From Eubacterium sp. CAG:248 (GTDB lineage: Bacteria; Bacillota; Clostridia; Lachnospirales; Lachnospiraceae): a stretch of DNA of 63,007 nt. A model generated the notes under the pieces. That model was not told where the DNA came from and did no database searches. It was given only the letters and a program-made list of their open reading frames with translations. Position 1 is the first letter of the stretch. The number at the start of each line of letters is the position of its first letter. A program made the translations under genes and the position numbers. Shown piece after piece: positions 1 to 6,761 of the stretch. The stretch covers positions 1-63,007 of the forward strand of contig FR886161.1 of NCBI GenBank assembly GCA_000436475.1, written 5' to 3'.

Positions 1-30
1 GACACGCCTGTAAGAATAAGGATTGCCTGA
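1..30 (+). CDS. tnpB: C-terminal tail of a TnpB-like protein (partial, cut by the window edge)
   Basis: Frame 1 reads DTPVRIRIA followed by TGA at 28-30. Together with the IS605-type right end that follows, this fits the last residues of an RNA-guided TnpB nuclease, whose coding end usually overlaps its own omega RNA. The identification rests on the downstream hairpin more than on these nine residues. Confidence 0.35.
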   Translation, partial: DTPVRIRIA

Positions 31-119
31 GTTGTCAGGTGAAAACTTAAATATCAAACTTCTTAAATAGGGGCACAGTCCCTTAGAAGCCCATTAACTT
101 TAGGTGATGGGTAGTTCAC
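1..119 (+). mobile_element. Right end of an IS200/IS605 (TnpB, IS1341-like) element with omega-RNA-like 3' end
   Basis: The plus strand runs from a short coding tail into GGGGCACAGTCCC, then AGAAGCCCAT, a short loop, ATGGGTAGTTCAC and stops at 119. The AGAAGCCC...GGGTAGTTCAC hairpin is, from memory of this family, the typical right end of TnpB-encoding IS605-type elements and corresponds to the 3' scaffold of the omega RNA that guides TnpB. Only the right end is inside the window, so intactness of the element cannot be judged. The bases after 119 would be the flanking chromosome. Confidence 0.6.
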
Positions 120-202
120 AACATTAGAATTTTTACATTTTTCTTTAATTCTTCTTTTTCAGTTTCAATAAAATACTTATCATAATTTAAAAAAGGATAT
201 AA

Positions 203-244
203 CATAATATTATATACACTATACACAGTGCCTATAATATTATG
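203..244. repeat. 12-bp inverted repeat downstream of trpS
   Basis: CATAATATTATA (203-214) and TATAATATTATG (233-244) are exact reverse complements; the 18-nt loop contains a second small stem, CACT/AGTG. It lies 31 nt past the trpS stop and could end that transcript, but no U-run follows on the minus strand. The rest of 120-274 holds nothing else I recognise. Confidence 0.45.
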
Positions 245-274
245 CAACACCCTTTTATCCGGCTAAGTTTTATT

Positions 275-1363
275 CTACTGTCCGTTATATTTTTCAGCCT
301 GATGCTTAATAAGCTCAGCATCATCAAAGTAGTTTATTTTCATAGCAGCTTTCACTTCGTTGAGTGTCTGTTCTGCCACTTCATATGCTTTCTTAGTGCC
401 TTCCTGTAAGATATGGTATACTTCTGGTATATCCTTTTCGTACTCATGACGTCTGTTTCTTATAGGCTCTAATTCCTTGTTAAGTACCTCTGTAAGAAGC
501 TTCTTAACCTTGACATCACCAAGACCACCTCTCTTATAGTGTTCCTTAAGTTCATCCAAATTATTGTATTCTGGGAGGAATAAAGCAAAATCCTCATCTG
601 TACAGAAAGCATCAAGATATGTAAATACTGTGTTGCCTTCTATCTTGCCTGGGTCACTAACCTTAATATGATCAGGATCTGTATACATGCCTCTTACCTT
701 ATTCTTCACATCATCAGCACTATCTGACAGATATATACAGTTTCCAAGTGATTTACTCATCTTTGCCTTTCCGTCTGTACCTGGAAGCCTTAAACATGCC
801 TGGTTCTGTGGAAGAAGAATCTCAGGCTCAACTAACGTCTCACCATATACTGAATTAAACTTTCTTACTATCTCCCTTGTCTGTTCTATCATAGGTTCCT
901 GATCTTCACCTACTGGAACTGTAGTTGCCTTAAAGGCTGTTATATCTGCAGCCTGGCTTATAGGATAACAGAAGAATCCAACTGGAATACTTGCCTCAAA
1001 GTTACGCATCTGAATCTCTGATTTAACTGTTGGATTTCTCTGAAGTCTTGATACTGTAACAAGATTCATATAATAGAATGTGAGCTCTGTAAGCTGTGAA
1101 ATCTGTGACTGTATGAATATATTAGACTTAGCTGGGTCAATACCTACTGAAAGATAATCTAATGCTACTTCTATTATATTCTGACGAACCTTTTCAGGAT
1201 TATCTGCATTATCTGTAAGAGCCTGCGCATCAGCTATCATTATGAATATCTTCTCGAATTCTCCTGAATTCTGAAGTTCAACCCTTCTCTTTAATGAACC
1301 CACATAATGGCCAAGATGAAGCTTGCCCGTTGGTCTGTCTCCTGTTAATATTATCTTTGACAT
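275..1363 (-). CDS. trpS: Tryptophanyl-tRNA synthetase
   Basis: Class I aminoacyl-tRNA synthetase that charges tRNA-Trp with tryptophan in the cytosol. The HIGH-type signature GKLHLGHYVGSL is at residues 13-24 and the KMSKS loop at 201-205 (KMSKSLGN), with the Rossmann catalytic core between them. At 362 aa it is slightly longer than the usual 330-340 aa. The ATG is preceded by GGAGGAG seven bases upstream, which supports this start. It is a monocistronic unit, divergent from pyrB, with its own consensus promoter at 1432-1460. I see no T-box or leader structure in the roughly 60-nt 5' UTR, so control by uncharged tRNA is not evident. Confidence 0.97.
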   Translation of the reverse strand: MSKIILTGDRPTGKLHLGHYVGSLKRRVELQNSGEFEKIFIMIADAQALTDNADNPEKVRQNIIEVALDYLSVGIDPAKSNIFIQSQISQLTELTFYYMNLVTVSRLQRNPTVKSEIQMRNFEASIPVGFFCYPISQAADITAFKATTVPVGEDQEPMIEQTREIVRKFNSVYGETLVEPEILLPQNQACLRLPGTDGKAKMSKSLGNCIYLSDSADDVKNKVRGMYTDPDHIKVSDPGKIEGNTVFTYLDAFCTDEDFALFLPEYNNLDELKEHYKRGGLGDVKVKKLLTEVLNKELEPIRNRRHEYEKDIPEVYHILQEGTKKAYEVAEQTLNEVKAAMKINYFDDAELIKHQAEKYNGQ

Positions 1364-1431
1364 ATAAACTACTCCTCCATTCCTATGTTAAACCTATATA
1401 ATAAGATTGCACCTATCTTTAATTTAGTCTG

Positions 1432-1460
1432 ATTATACTGGTCATTATACTTATTAACAA
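1432..1460 (-). promoter_or_regulatory. Sigma-A promoter of trpS
   Basis: On the minus strand TTGTTA (1455-1460), a 17-bp spacer and a perfect TATAAT (1432-1437) lie about 70 nt before the trpS start codon. Confidence 0.7.
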
Positions 1461-1497
1461 TGTTTACAATTTTATCACATTTTTTTCAAAATAACAA

Positions 1498-1526
1498 TTG
1501 AGAATTATGTTAAATAATAGTAATAT
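1498..1526 (+). promoter_or_regulatory. Probable sigma-A promoter of pyrB
   Basis: TTGAGA (1498-1503), a 17-bp spacer and TAATAT (1521-1526). The implied leader is about 100 nt long. I see no PyrR-type binding loop or terminator in it, so the mode of pyrimidine control is not visible. Confidence 0.5.
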
Positions 1527-1633
1527 ATATGTAAATGTTACTGGCTATCAGTATGATGATTATTTTTAATCACTTTTCTTATTATGAAGTCAGATAACGC
1601 TAAACATAACAACAGCACACGGAGGAACAATTG

Positions 1634-2548
1634 ATGAAACATTTACTTAGTCCACTGGATTTAAGTGTCAGCGAGTTAACAGATCTTCTTGATCTTGCCA
1701 GAGACATTTCAAAGGATCCTAAGAAATACAGTCACGTATGTGATGGAAAGAAATTAGCAACTTTATTCTATGAACCTAGTACTAGAACCCGTCTTAGTTT
1801 TGAGTCAGCAATGCTTAACCTTGGGGGTTCTGTATTAGGTTTTTCTTCTGCTAACTCAAGTTCAGCTTCTAAGGGCGAGAGTGTGTCAGATACAATCAGG
1901 GTTATATCTTGCTATGCTGATATATGTGCTATGAGACATCCTAAGGAAGGCGCACCTATGGTTGCAGCAAGCAAGTCTTCTATACCTGTTATAAACGCAG
2001 GTGATGGCGGACATCAGCACCCAACACAGACACTTACAGATCTTATGACTATAAGAGAATTAAGAGGATCTCTTGATAACTTCACTATCGGTCTGTGTGG
2101 CGATTTAAAGTTCGGCAGAACTGTTCACTCTCTTATCAACTCTCTTGTAAGATATAGCAACGTAAGATTCGTACTTATCTCTCCTAAAGAGTTAAGAATC
2201 CCTGATTATATCAGAGATGATGTACTGTCTGCTAACAACGCAGAATTCATAGAAGTTGAAAGCCTTGAAGAAGCTATACCACAGCTTGATATCCTATATA
2301 TGACACGTGTCCAGAGAGAACGTTTCTTCTCTGAGGATGAATATCTTCGTATGAAGGATTTCTATGTGTTAGATACAGCCAAGATGGCTCTTGCCAAGGA
2401 TAATATGTATGTTCTTCATCCTCTGCCACGTGTTAATGAGATATCTGTCGAAGTGGATGATGATCCAAGGGCAGCTTACTTTAAACAGGTACAGTATGGT
2501 GTATATGTACGTATGGCACTTATAATGACACTTCTTGGTCTTAACTAA
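1634..2548 (+). CDS. pyrB: Aspartate carbamoyltransferase catalytic subunit
   Basis: Condenses carbamoyl phosphate with aspartate to N-carbamoyl aspartate, the committed step of pyrimidine synthesis. The carbamoyl-phosphate loop STRTR is at residues 49-53, HPTQ at 129-132 and HPLPR near the C-terminus; 304 aa is the normal length. A TTG at 1631 is also open, but GGAGGA at 1621-1626 is spaced 7 nt from the ATG at 1634, so I take the ATG. It is followed by pyrI, so the enzyme is probably the PyrB/PyrI holoenzyme, with allosteric control by nucleotides as in the enteric enzyme. Confidence 0.97.
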   Translation: MKHLLSPLDLSVSELTDLLDLARDISKDPKKYSHVCDGKKLATLFYEPSTRTRLSFESAMLNLGGSVLGFSSANSSSASKGESVSDTIRVISCYADICAMRHPKEGAPMVAASKSSIPVINAGDGGHQHPTQTLTDLMTIRELRGSLDNFTIGLCGDLKFGRTVHSLINSLVRYSNVRFVLISPKELRIPDYIRDDVLSANNAEFIEVESLEEAIPQLDILYMTRVQRERFFSEDEYLRMKDFYVLDTAKMALAKDNMYVLHPLPRVNEISVEVDDDPRAAYFKQVQYGVYVRMALIMTLLGLN

Positions 2549-2625
2549 AGAACAGACAAATGATAAACCAAAAACAGACAAATAACAAATAAATATGATT
2601 TTAAAAATTAATGAAAGGAAAAGCT

Positions 2626-2679
2626 ATGTGGATATATACATATCGGTATATGTTCCTTAGCAGCAGATTAATATGTTAA
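2626..2679 (+). CDS. Possible 17-codon leader peptide overlapping the pyrI start
   Basis: An ATG at 2626 has a good ribosome binding site (AAAGGA, 2615-2620) and opens a 17-codon frame (MWIYTYRYMFLSSRLIC) that ends at 2677-2679, overlapping the pyrI ATG at 2673 in a different frame. pyrI has no convincing ribosome binding site of its own. The arrangement suggests translational coupling. The peptide is unlikely to have a function beyond that, and it could be chance. Confidence 0.4.
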   Translation: MWIYTYRYMFLSSRLIC

Positions 2680-3101
2680 ATGTAGGTCAGCTTAATGAAG
2701 GTTTTGTATTGGATCATATCGAAGCAGGAAAGGCTATGGATATATATAACAACCTCGGTCTTGGAAAACTTGACTGTCAGGTTGCTATCATAAAGAATGC
2801 CAGAAGCAGCAAAATGGGAAGAAAGGATATCATCAAGATAGAAGGCGGTCTTGATCTTGTAGACCTTGATGCTATTGGATTCATCGATCACAACATAACT
2901 GTAAGCATTATAAAGAATGGAGAAATCGTTGAAAAGAAAACGCTCTCCCTTCCTAAGCAGATTACTAATGTTATCAAATGTAAGAATCCAAGATGCATCA
3001 CTTCTATAGAACAGGAGCTTGATCAGGTATTTATTCTTGCAGACCCTGAAAAACAGGTATACAGATGCAAGTACTGTGAAGAGAAATATACAGGTAAATA
3101 A
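2673..3101 (+). CDS. pyrI: Aspartate carbamoyltransferase regulatory subunit
   Basis: Zinc-binding regulatory chain that binds nucleotides and holds PyrB trimers together. The C-terminal zinc site is complete: Cys103 and Cys108 (CKNPRC) and Cys132 and Cys135 (CKYC). The N-terminal nucleotide-binding domain contains the family stretches LDCQVAIIKNA and GFIDHNITV. At 142 aa it is close to the clostridial PyrI length. The gene sits 124 nt after pyrB and no Shine-Dalgarno is seen at its ATG; the upstream short frame ending across the start may couple its translation. A strong hairpin terminator follows. Confidence 0.95.
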   Translation: MLNVGQLNEGFVLDHIEAGKAMDIYNNLGLGKLDCQVAIIKNARSSKMGRKDIIKIEGGLDLVDLDAIGFIDHNITVSIIKNGEIVEKKTLSLPKQITNVIKCKNPRCITSIEQELDQVFILADPEKQVYRCKYCEEKYTGK

Positions 3102-3132
3102 TACAACGTATTTTATATAATATTCCAAATGT

Positions 3133-3185
3133 AAAAACAGGATGTTGCAAAAGAATATGAATTCTTTTACAACATCCTGTTTTTG
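3133..3185. terminator. Bidirectional hairpin terminator between pyrI and the DUF4012-like gene
   Basis: AAAAACAGGATGTTG (left) pairs with CAACATCCTGTTTTT (right); the inner arms AAAAGAAT/ATTCTTTT extend the stem. A-run and T-run on the two sides allow termination in both directions of these convergent genes. Confidence 0.9.
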
Positions 3186-3234
3186 CTATAAACGCTGACT
3201 TCAATAAGCAGCTTCACAATCCCAAGCAATCATC

Positions 3235-5007
3235 TTATCTATATTCCTGTAATGTAGGTGTTTTACTTACTGTTAATGGCTCATCCACCCCAGGAGCTGT
3301 TGTAACCTTATACTTTATAGTTATAGGTTTATCAGCATAAACGACAAAATTGAGATTATAAGCAAGCTGCAGACCTTCATACTCATCAAGTACCATCTTC
3401 ATGGAATTACTAGTTGTTATATCACTTATTGTTCCACCTTCAGGAGCAAACAGATGAATAAAGCCTTTTATTCCACCATTCTGTGCGCCAAGTATATATT
3501 CTCCTGCTTTATATATATCATCACTTACTATAGCATTGCTCATAACTACTGTCATATCATATGTTCTGCTTCCATCAGTATTAATCATAGAATCTCCTAT
3601 CTGTGTATCAAGATTGATGAACCATCCCATTTTACTAGCATATGAACAACTGAAGTATACTCCTGCCTGCGGATGTTCTTTATCATGGTTAAGCTCCCCT
3701 GAACAGCCGGCCTCCCTGACATATGTCTGTGCCTTTTCATCCTCCATCCACATAAGAATAGTACGGTCTTTACCTCCATCTATAAAAATCTGTGCATATT
3801 GTGATATCATTTTATAATCAAATTCTGATACAAACTTACTCATAACAAGCTTAGCCGTTTCTGCAAACAAAGCATCAACATAATCATTTGCATTACTCAT
3901 GTTAGTATCAGTTCTGTTGCTAAGATACTTATAATAAAGCTCCTTCTGTAAAACCTTAGTAGCATTATCACCATTTAGTTCTGTACCGTCTGACAAGGTT
4001 ACCCCACCAGTATATTTAAGTATTTTCTGTATGATAACCGGTGTCAATGAGATTACTCCATCTACATGTATGCCATTTCTGCTTTCATATGAGTGTGCCC
4101 AGATGCTTCCAACTCTTTCAAAATCCGGATTATAACAGACATCCCTCGATAGTCTCATCCAGCTGCTGAATATAGTCTTTTCATGCTCTGTAACCTGCAC
4201 ACTTTCTGGCACTCTTTCTGATAACACCTTGTATACAGTCTGAAAATCACCTATAGACATAACTCCATTTTCTATCCTTATAGTTCCAAATGAACCTGGA
4301 AATCCGCCAGATGCCCTGATCTCAGAAGAATTCTGTGCTGCAATAAGATACATCCTGTCGCTTCCATCACCGATAAATTCCCTGAAAAGCTGTATATATT
4401 GACCATTTTCCTTGTACGCAGCAGTAAGGCTGTTTAACTTATCAACATATTTTGATATATTTTCTGATTTGCTGAATGTAACCTTTACTTGGCTTATACT
4501 TGATGTCATATCTTCTATCTCTGGCTCTATTTTCTCAAGATAATCCAGATACGCATTGATAGTATCCACCCTGAAACCATCTCCTGATTTCAACTGCGAA
4601 AGCGGATATTGTTTCATAACTTCAACGCCTGGTTTTAACACATCATCTGATGCATTAACAATAATATCAACGATTGTATTAGCTGACCTTATGTATTTTT
4701 TTATATATGGAATGTGTGATAAAAGCTTCCACTTTTTTTCTAAAAGTATATACTGCATATGCTTAGATGATTCATCTATATGGTCAACCGATGCTTCCAG
4801 CATTTCTGAATCATTAGATTTAATACTTGTTAATACACTATTCACTTCATATCTTAGTGTATCTACTTCATTTATAATTGTTTTAATATCTTTTATGTAA
4901 GTTAAGAAGATGAAAACTATAATAATCAGTGGAATAACAATAAACAGTGCATCCCTTATAATTCTTAATCTTCTTTCGTTCTTCTCTATATCCTTATTCT
5001 CTTTCAT
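3235..5007 (-). CDS. Membrane-anchored DUF4012-like protein
   Basis: Function unknown. About 30 basic or charged residues are followed by one hydrophobic segment (IVIPLIIIVFIFLTYI), then a long helical region and an extracellular part containing LIAAQNSSEIRASGGFPGS, which I recognise as the hallmark of DUF4012 proteins, often found near envelope or polysaccharide genes. A TTG at 5040 would add 11 residues but has no ribosome binding site and lies only 10 nt from the RNase P RNA end; the ATG at 5007 has AAAGGA close upstream, so the start is uncertain. No terminator separates rnpB from this gene, so it may be read through from the rnpB promoter. Confidence 0.75.
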   Translation of the reverse strand: MKENKDIEKNERRLRIIRDALFIVIPLIIIVFIFLTYIKDIKTIINEVDTLRYEVNSVLTSIKSNDSEMLEASVDHIDESSKHMQYILLEKKWKLLSHIPYIKKYIRSANTIVDIIVNASDDVLKPGVEVMKQYPLSQLKSGDGFRVDTINAYLDYLEKIEPEIEDMTSSISQVKVTFSKSENISKYVDKLNSLTAAYKENGQYIQLFREFIGDGSDRMYLIAAQNSSEIRASGGFPGSFGTIRIENGVMSIGDFQTVYKVLSERVPESVQVTEHEKTIFSSWMRLSRDVCYNPDFERVGSIWAHSYESRNGIHVDGVISLTPVIIQKILKYTGGVTLSDGTELNGDNATKVLQKELYYKYLSNRTDTNMSNANDYVDALFAETAKLVMSKFVSEFDYKMISQYAQIFIDGGKDRTILMWMEDEKAQTYVREAGCSGELNHDKEHPQAGVYFSCSYASKMGWFINLDTQIGDSMINTDGSRTYDMTVVMSNAIVSDDIYKAGEYILGAQNGGIKGFIHLFAPEGGTISDITTSNSMKMVLDEYEGLQLAYNLNFVVYADKPITIKYKVTTAPGVDEPLTVSKTPTLQEYR

Positions 5008-5050
5008 ATCCTTTATAAAATCCCTGTCAAACCTAATCAAGACAAAAATA

Positions 5051-5502
5051 TGAGCAGCACTATAAGCCGGGTTATGTTCAGCCAGTAACGGCTGATGATG
5101 ATCATCTATCTAGTCTTACTGTTACCAGCAAGCTCAAGCGACCTACCTAAAAGCACGACGGGCAGCCGTATAGCTTTATGTTTGGTCTTGCTTCGGATGG
5201 GGTTTACATAGCCAGCACTGTTACCAGTACTGCGGTAGTCTCTTACTCTGCCTTTCCACCCTTACCAATAGACTTAACACTAAAGTGTTAAGTCTATAAC
5301 AATAGCAGCGAGCTGCTATTGTTGAACAACGGAAGCTACCAATGTAAAAACATTAATAAAACCTCCTGCCTGGCGGTATATTTCTGTTGCACTAGCCTTG
5401 GAGTCACCTCCACCGGACGTTATCCGGCACCCTGCCCTGTGAAGCCCGGACTTTCCTCACCTATGGTTCTTACACCACAGCCGCGATCATCTGTGCTACT
5501 CA
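5051..5502 (-). ncRNA. rnpB: RNase P RNA
   Basis: The catalytic RNA that cleaves the 5' leader of pre-tRNAs. On the minus strand the conserved blocks appear in order: GAGGAAAGTCCGGGCT near the 5' end, the P3/P4 region, GGGTGGAAAGGCAGAG, then ACAGAA-type loops and a 3' segment ending GCTGCTCA. The termini pair (TGAGTAGCAC with GTGCTGCTCA) as P1, which sets the ends at 5502 and 5051. It is longer than a typical type A RNA because two perfect hairpins (5268-5297 and 5298-5323) are inserted back to back. A promoter at 5570-5598 gives a precursor of about 60 extra nucleotides. Confidence 0.95.
5268..5323 (-). repeat. Two back-to-back perfect hairpins inside rnpB
   Basis: Arms 5268-5280 and 5285-5297 form 13 perfect pairs around TAAA; arms 5298-5309 and 5312-5323 form 12 perfect pairs around GA. 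They lie between the conserved GGGTGGAAAGGCAGAG block and the upstream CGCCAGGCAG block, where variable helices of RNase P RNA occur. Confidence 0.8.
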
Positions 5503-5558
5503 TACAAACTTATTTAATATATGTTTTACCATATATTACGTCACTTCAATAAATTCCA

Positions 5559-5604
5559 ATAACTTTGACATACTACCACATTAATAATTGTATGTCAAAG
5601 TTAT
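5559..5604. repeat. Perfect 15-bp inverted repeat overlapping the rnpB promoter
   Basis: ATAACTTTGACATAC (5559-5573) and GTATGTCAAAGTTAT (5590-5604) are exact reverse complements around a 16-nt loop. It lies 39 nt past queA and may also end the queA transcript, although no U-run follows. Confidence 0.8.
5570..5598 (-). promoter_or_regulatory. Sigma-A promoter of rnpB
   Basis: On the minus strand TTGACA (5593-5598), 17 bp and TAGTAT (5570-5575). Each hexamer sits in one arm of the 15-bp inverted repeat. A nearer weak alternative (GTGACG, 17 bp, TATATT) would start within 10 nt of the mature 5' end. Confidence 0.65.
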
Positions 5605-5642
5605 ATGATCAGTTTTATGTTTTTTCACATATTATAATCTCA

Positions 5643-6674
5643 TCATTTTATAAACATAGCATCACCAAAGCTGAAGAATCTGTATTTTTCTTCAACAGCC
5701 ACTTCGTATGCATGAAGTACATTCTCCCTGCCAGCAAGTGCTGATACAAGCATTACAAGTGTTGATTCTGGAAGATGAAAATTCGTTATAAGACAATCTA
5801 TAGCCTTAAACTTATAACCTGGATATATGAATATCTCTGTCCAGCCACTCTTAACTGGTATATGTCCATTCTCATCAGCTACTGATTCAAGAGTTCTTGT
5901 GCTTGTTGTGCCTACCGCGATAACTCTTCCTCCGTCAGCCTTTGTTTTATTTATAATATCTGCGGCTTCCTTGTCTACCTGATAGAATTCGGAATGCATA
6001 TGATGATCTAAGATATTCTCAACCTTAACAGGTCTGAAGGTTCCAAGTCCAACATGAAGAGTGACTCTTGCAATCTTAACACCCATATCTTCTATCTGCT
6101 TAAGAAGTTCTTTGGTAAAATGAAGACCTGCTGTAGGTGCTGCTGCTGAACCTTCATGCTTTGCATACACTGTCTGATATCTGTTTTTATCCTGAAGCTT
6201 ATGTGTTATATAAGGAGGAAGTGGCATCTGTCCAAGTTCATCAAGTATCTCTTCAAATATACCATCATATGTAAACTGTATAAGTCTGTTTCCTTCCTCT
6301 ACTATATCTATGATTTCGCCCTTAAGCTTCCCACCGCCAAATACTATCTTAGCTCCTACCTTACACTTTTTACCTGGCTTAACAAGAACCTCCCATGTAT
6401 CCTGCCTGTCTTCAAGTCTTTTAAGCAAAAGCACTTCTATGGCAGCACCTGTTCCTTCCTTTTCTCCGATAAGTCTGGCTGGTATAACCTTAGTATCATT
6501 GATAACAAGGCAGTCACCTGGCTTAAGGTATTCTGTTATATCCCTGAATATCTTGTGTTCAATAGCCCCTGTGTTTTTATCAAGCACCATCAGCCTTGAA
6601 CTTGAACGATCTGAAAGAGGATCCTGAGCTATCAGTTCCTCTGGCAGATCATAATAAAAATCATGTAAATCCAT
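5643..6674 (-). CDS. queA: S-adenosylmethionine:tRNA ribosyltransferase-isomerase
   Basis: Transfers and isomerises the ribosyl part of SAM onto preQ1 in tRNA anticodons, making epoxyqueuosine. The sequence is typical from end to end: N-terminal DFYYDLPEELIAQ, DRSSSRLMVLD, VINDTKVIPARL, PTAGLHFT and the C-terminal ITNFHLPESTLVMLVSA. At 343 aa it has the family length and starts at an ATG. It stands between pheT and rnpB with no other queuosine gene in the window. A hairpin separates it from pheT. Confidence 0.96.
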   Translation of the reverse strand: MDLHDFYYDLPEELIAQDPLSDRSSSRLMVLDKNTGAIEHKIFRDITEYLKPGDCLVINDTKVIPARLIGEKEGTGAAIEVLLLKRLEDRQDTWEVLVKPGKKCKVGAKIVFGGGKLKGEIIDIVEEGNRLIQFTYDGIFEEILDELGQMPLPPYITHKLQDKNRYQTVYAKHEGSAAAPTAGLHFTKELLKQIEDMGVKIARVTLHVGLGTFRPVKVENILDHHMHSEFYQVDKEAADIINKTKADGGRVIAVGTTSTRTLESVADENGHIPVKSGWTEIFIYPGYKFKAIDCLITNFHLPESTLVMLVSALAGRENVLHAYEVAVEEKYRFFSFGDAMFIK

Positions 6675-6701
6675 AATATTCCTCTAATTTCGTTCGTTAA
6701 T

Positions 6702-6754
6702 GGCCAAGAAAAAGTAAATGTCTGCTTCGCAGCCGCTTCCTTTTTCTTTTGGCC
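6702..6754 (-). terminator. Hairpin between pheT and queA
   Basis: GGCCAAGAAAAAG (6702-6714) pairs with CTTTTTCTTTTGGCC (6740-6754) with a two-base bulge. It lies just past the pheT stop. The T-rich arm gives U residues within the stem rather than after it, so it is an untypical terminator or a processing hairpin. Confidence 0.5.
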
Positions 6755-6761
6755 TATTACA

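Noticed and set aside
1..119. 6S RNA 3' end
   Set aside because: The AGAAGCC run first suggested 6S RNA, but the full pattern AGAAGCCC-hairpin-GGGTAGTTCAC together with a coding tail fits the right end of a TnpB element much better.
2676..3128. 150-aa minus-strand open frame overlapping pyrI
   Set aside because: Hydrophobic antisense frame of pyrI; the sense protein has an intact zinc site and the minus frame lacks a ribosome binding site.
5319..5552. 77-aa plus-strand open frame
   Set aside because: It lies within the complement of RNase P RNA and reflects RNA structure rather than coding.
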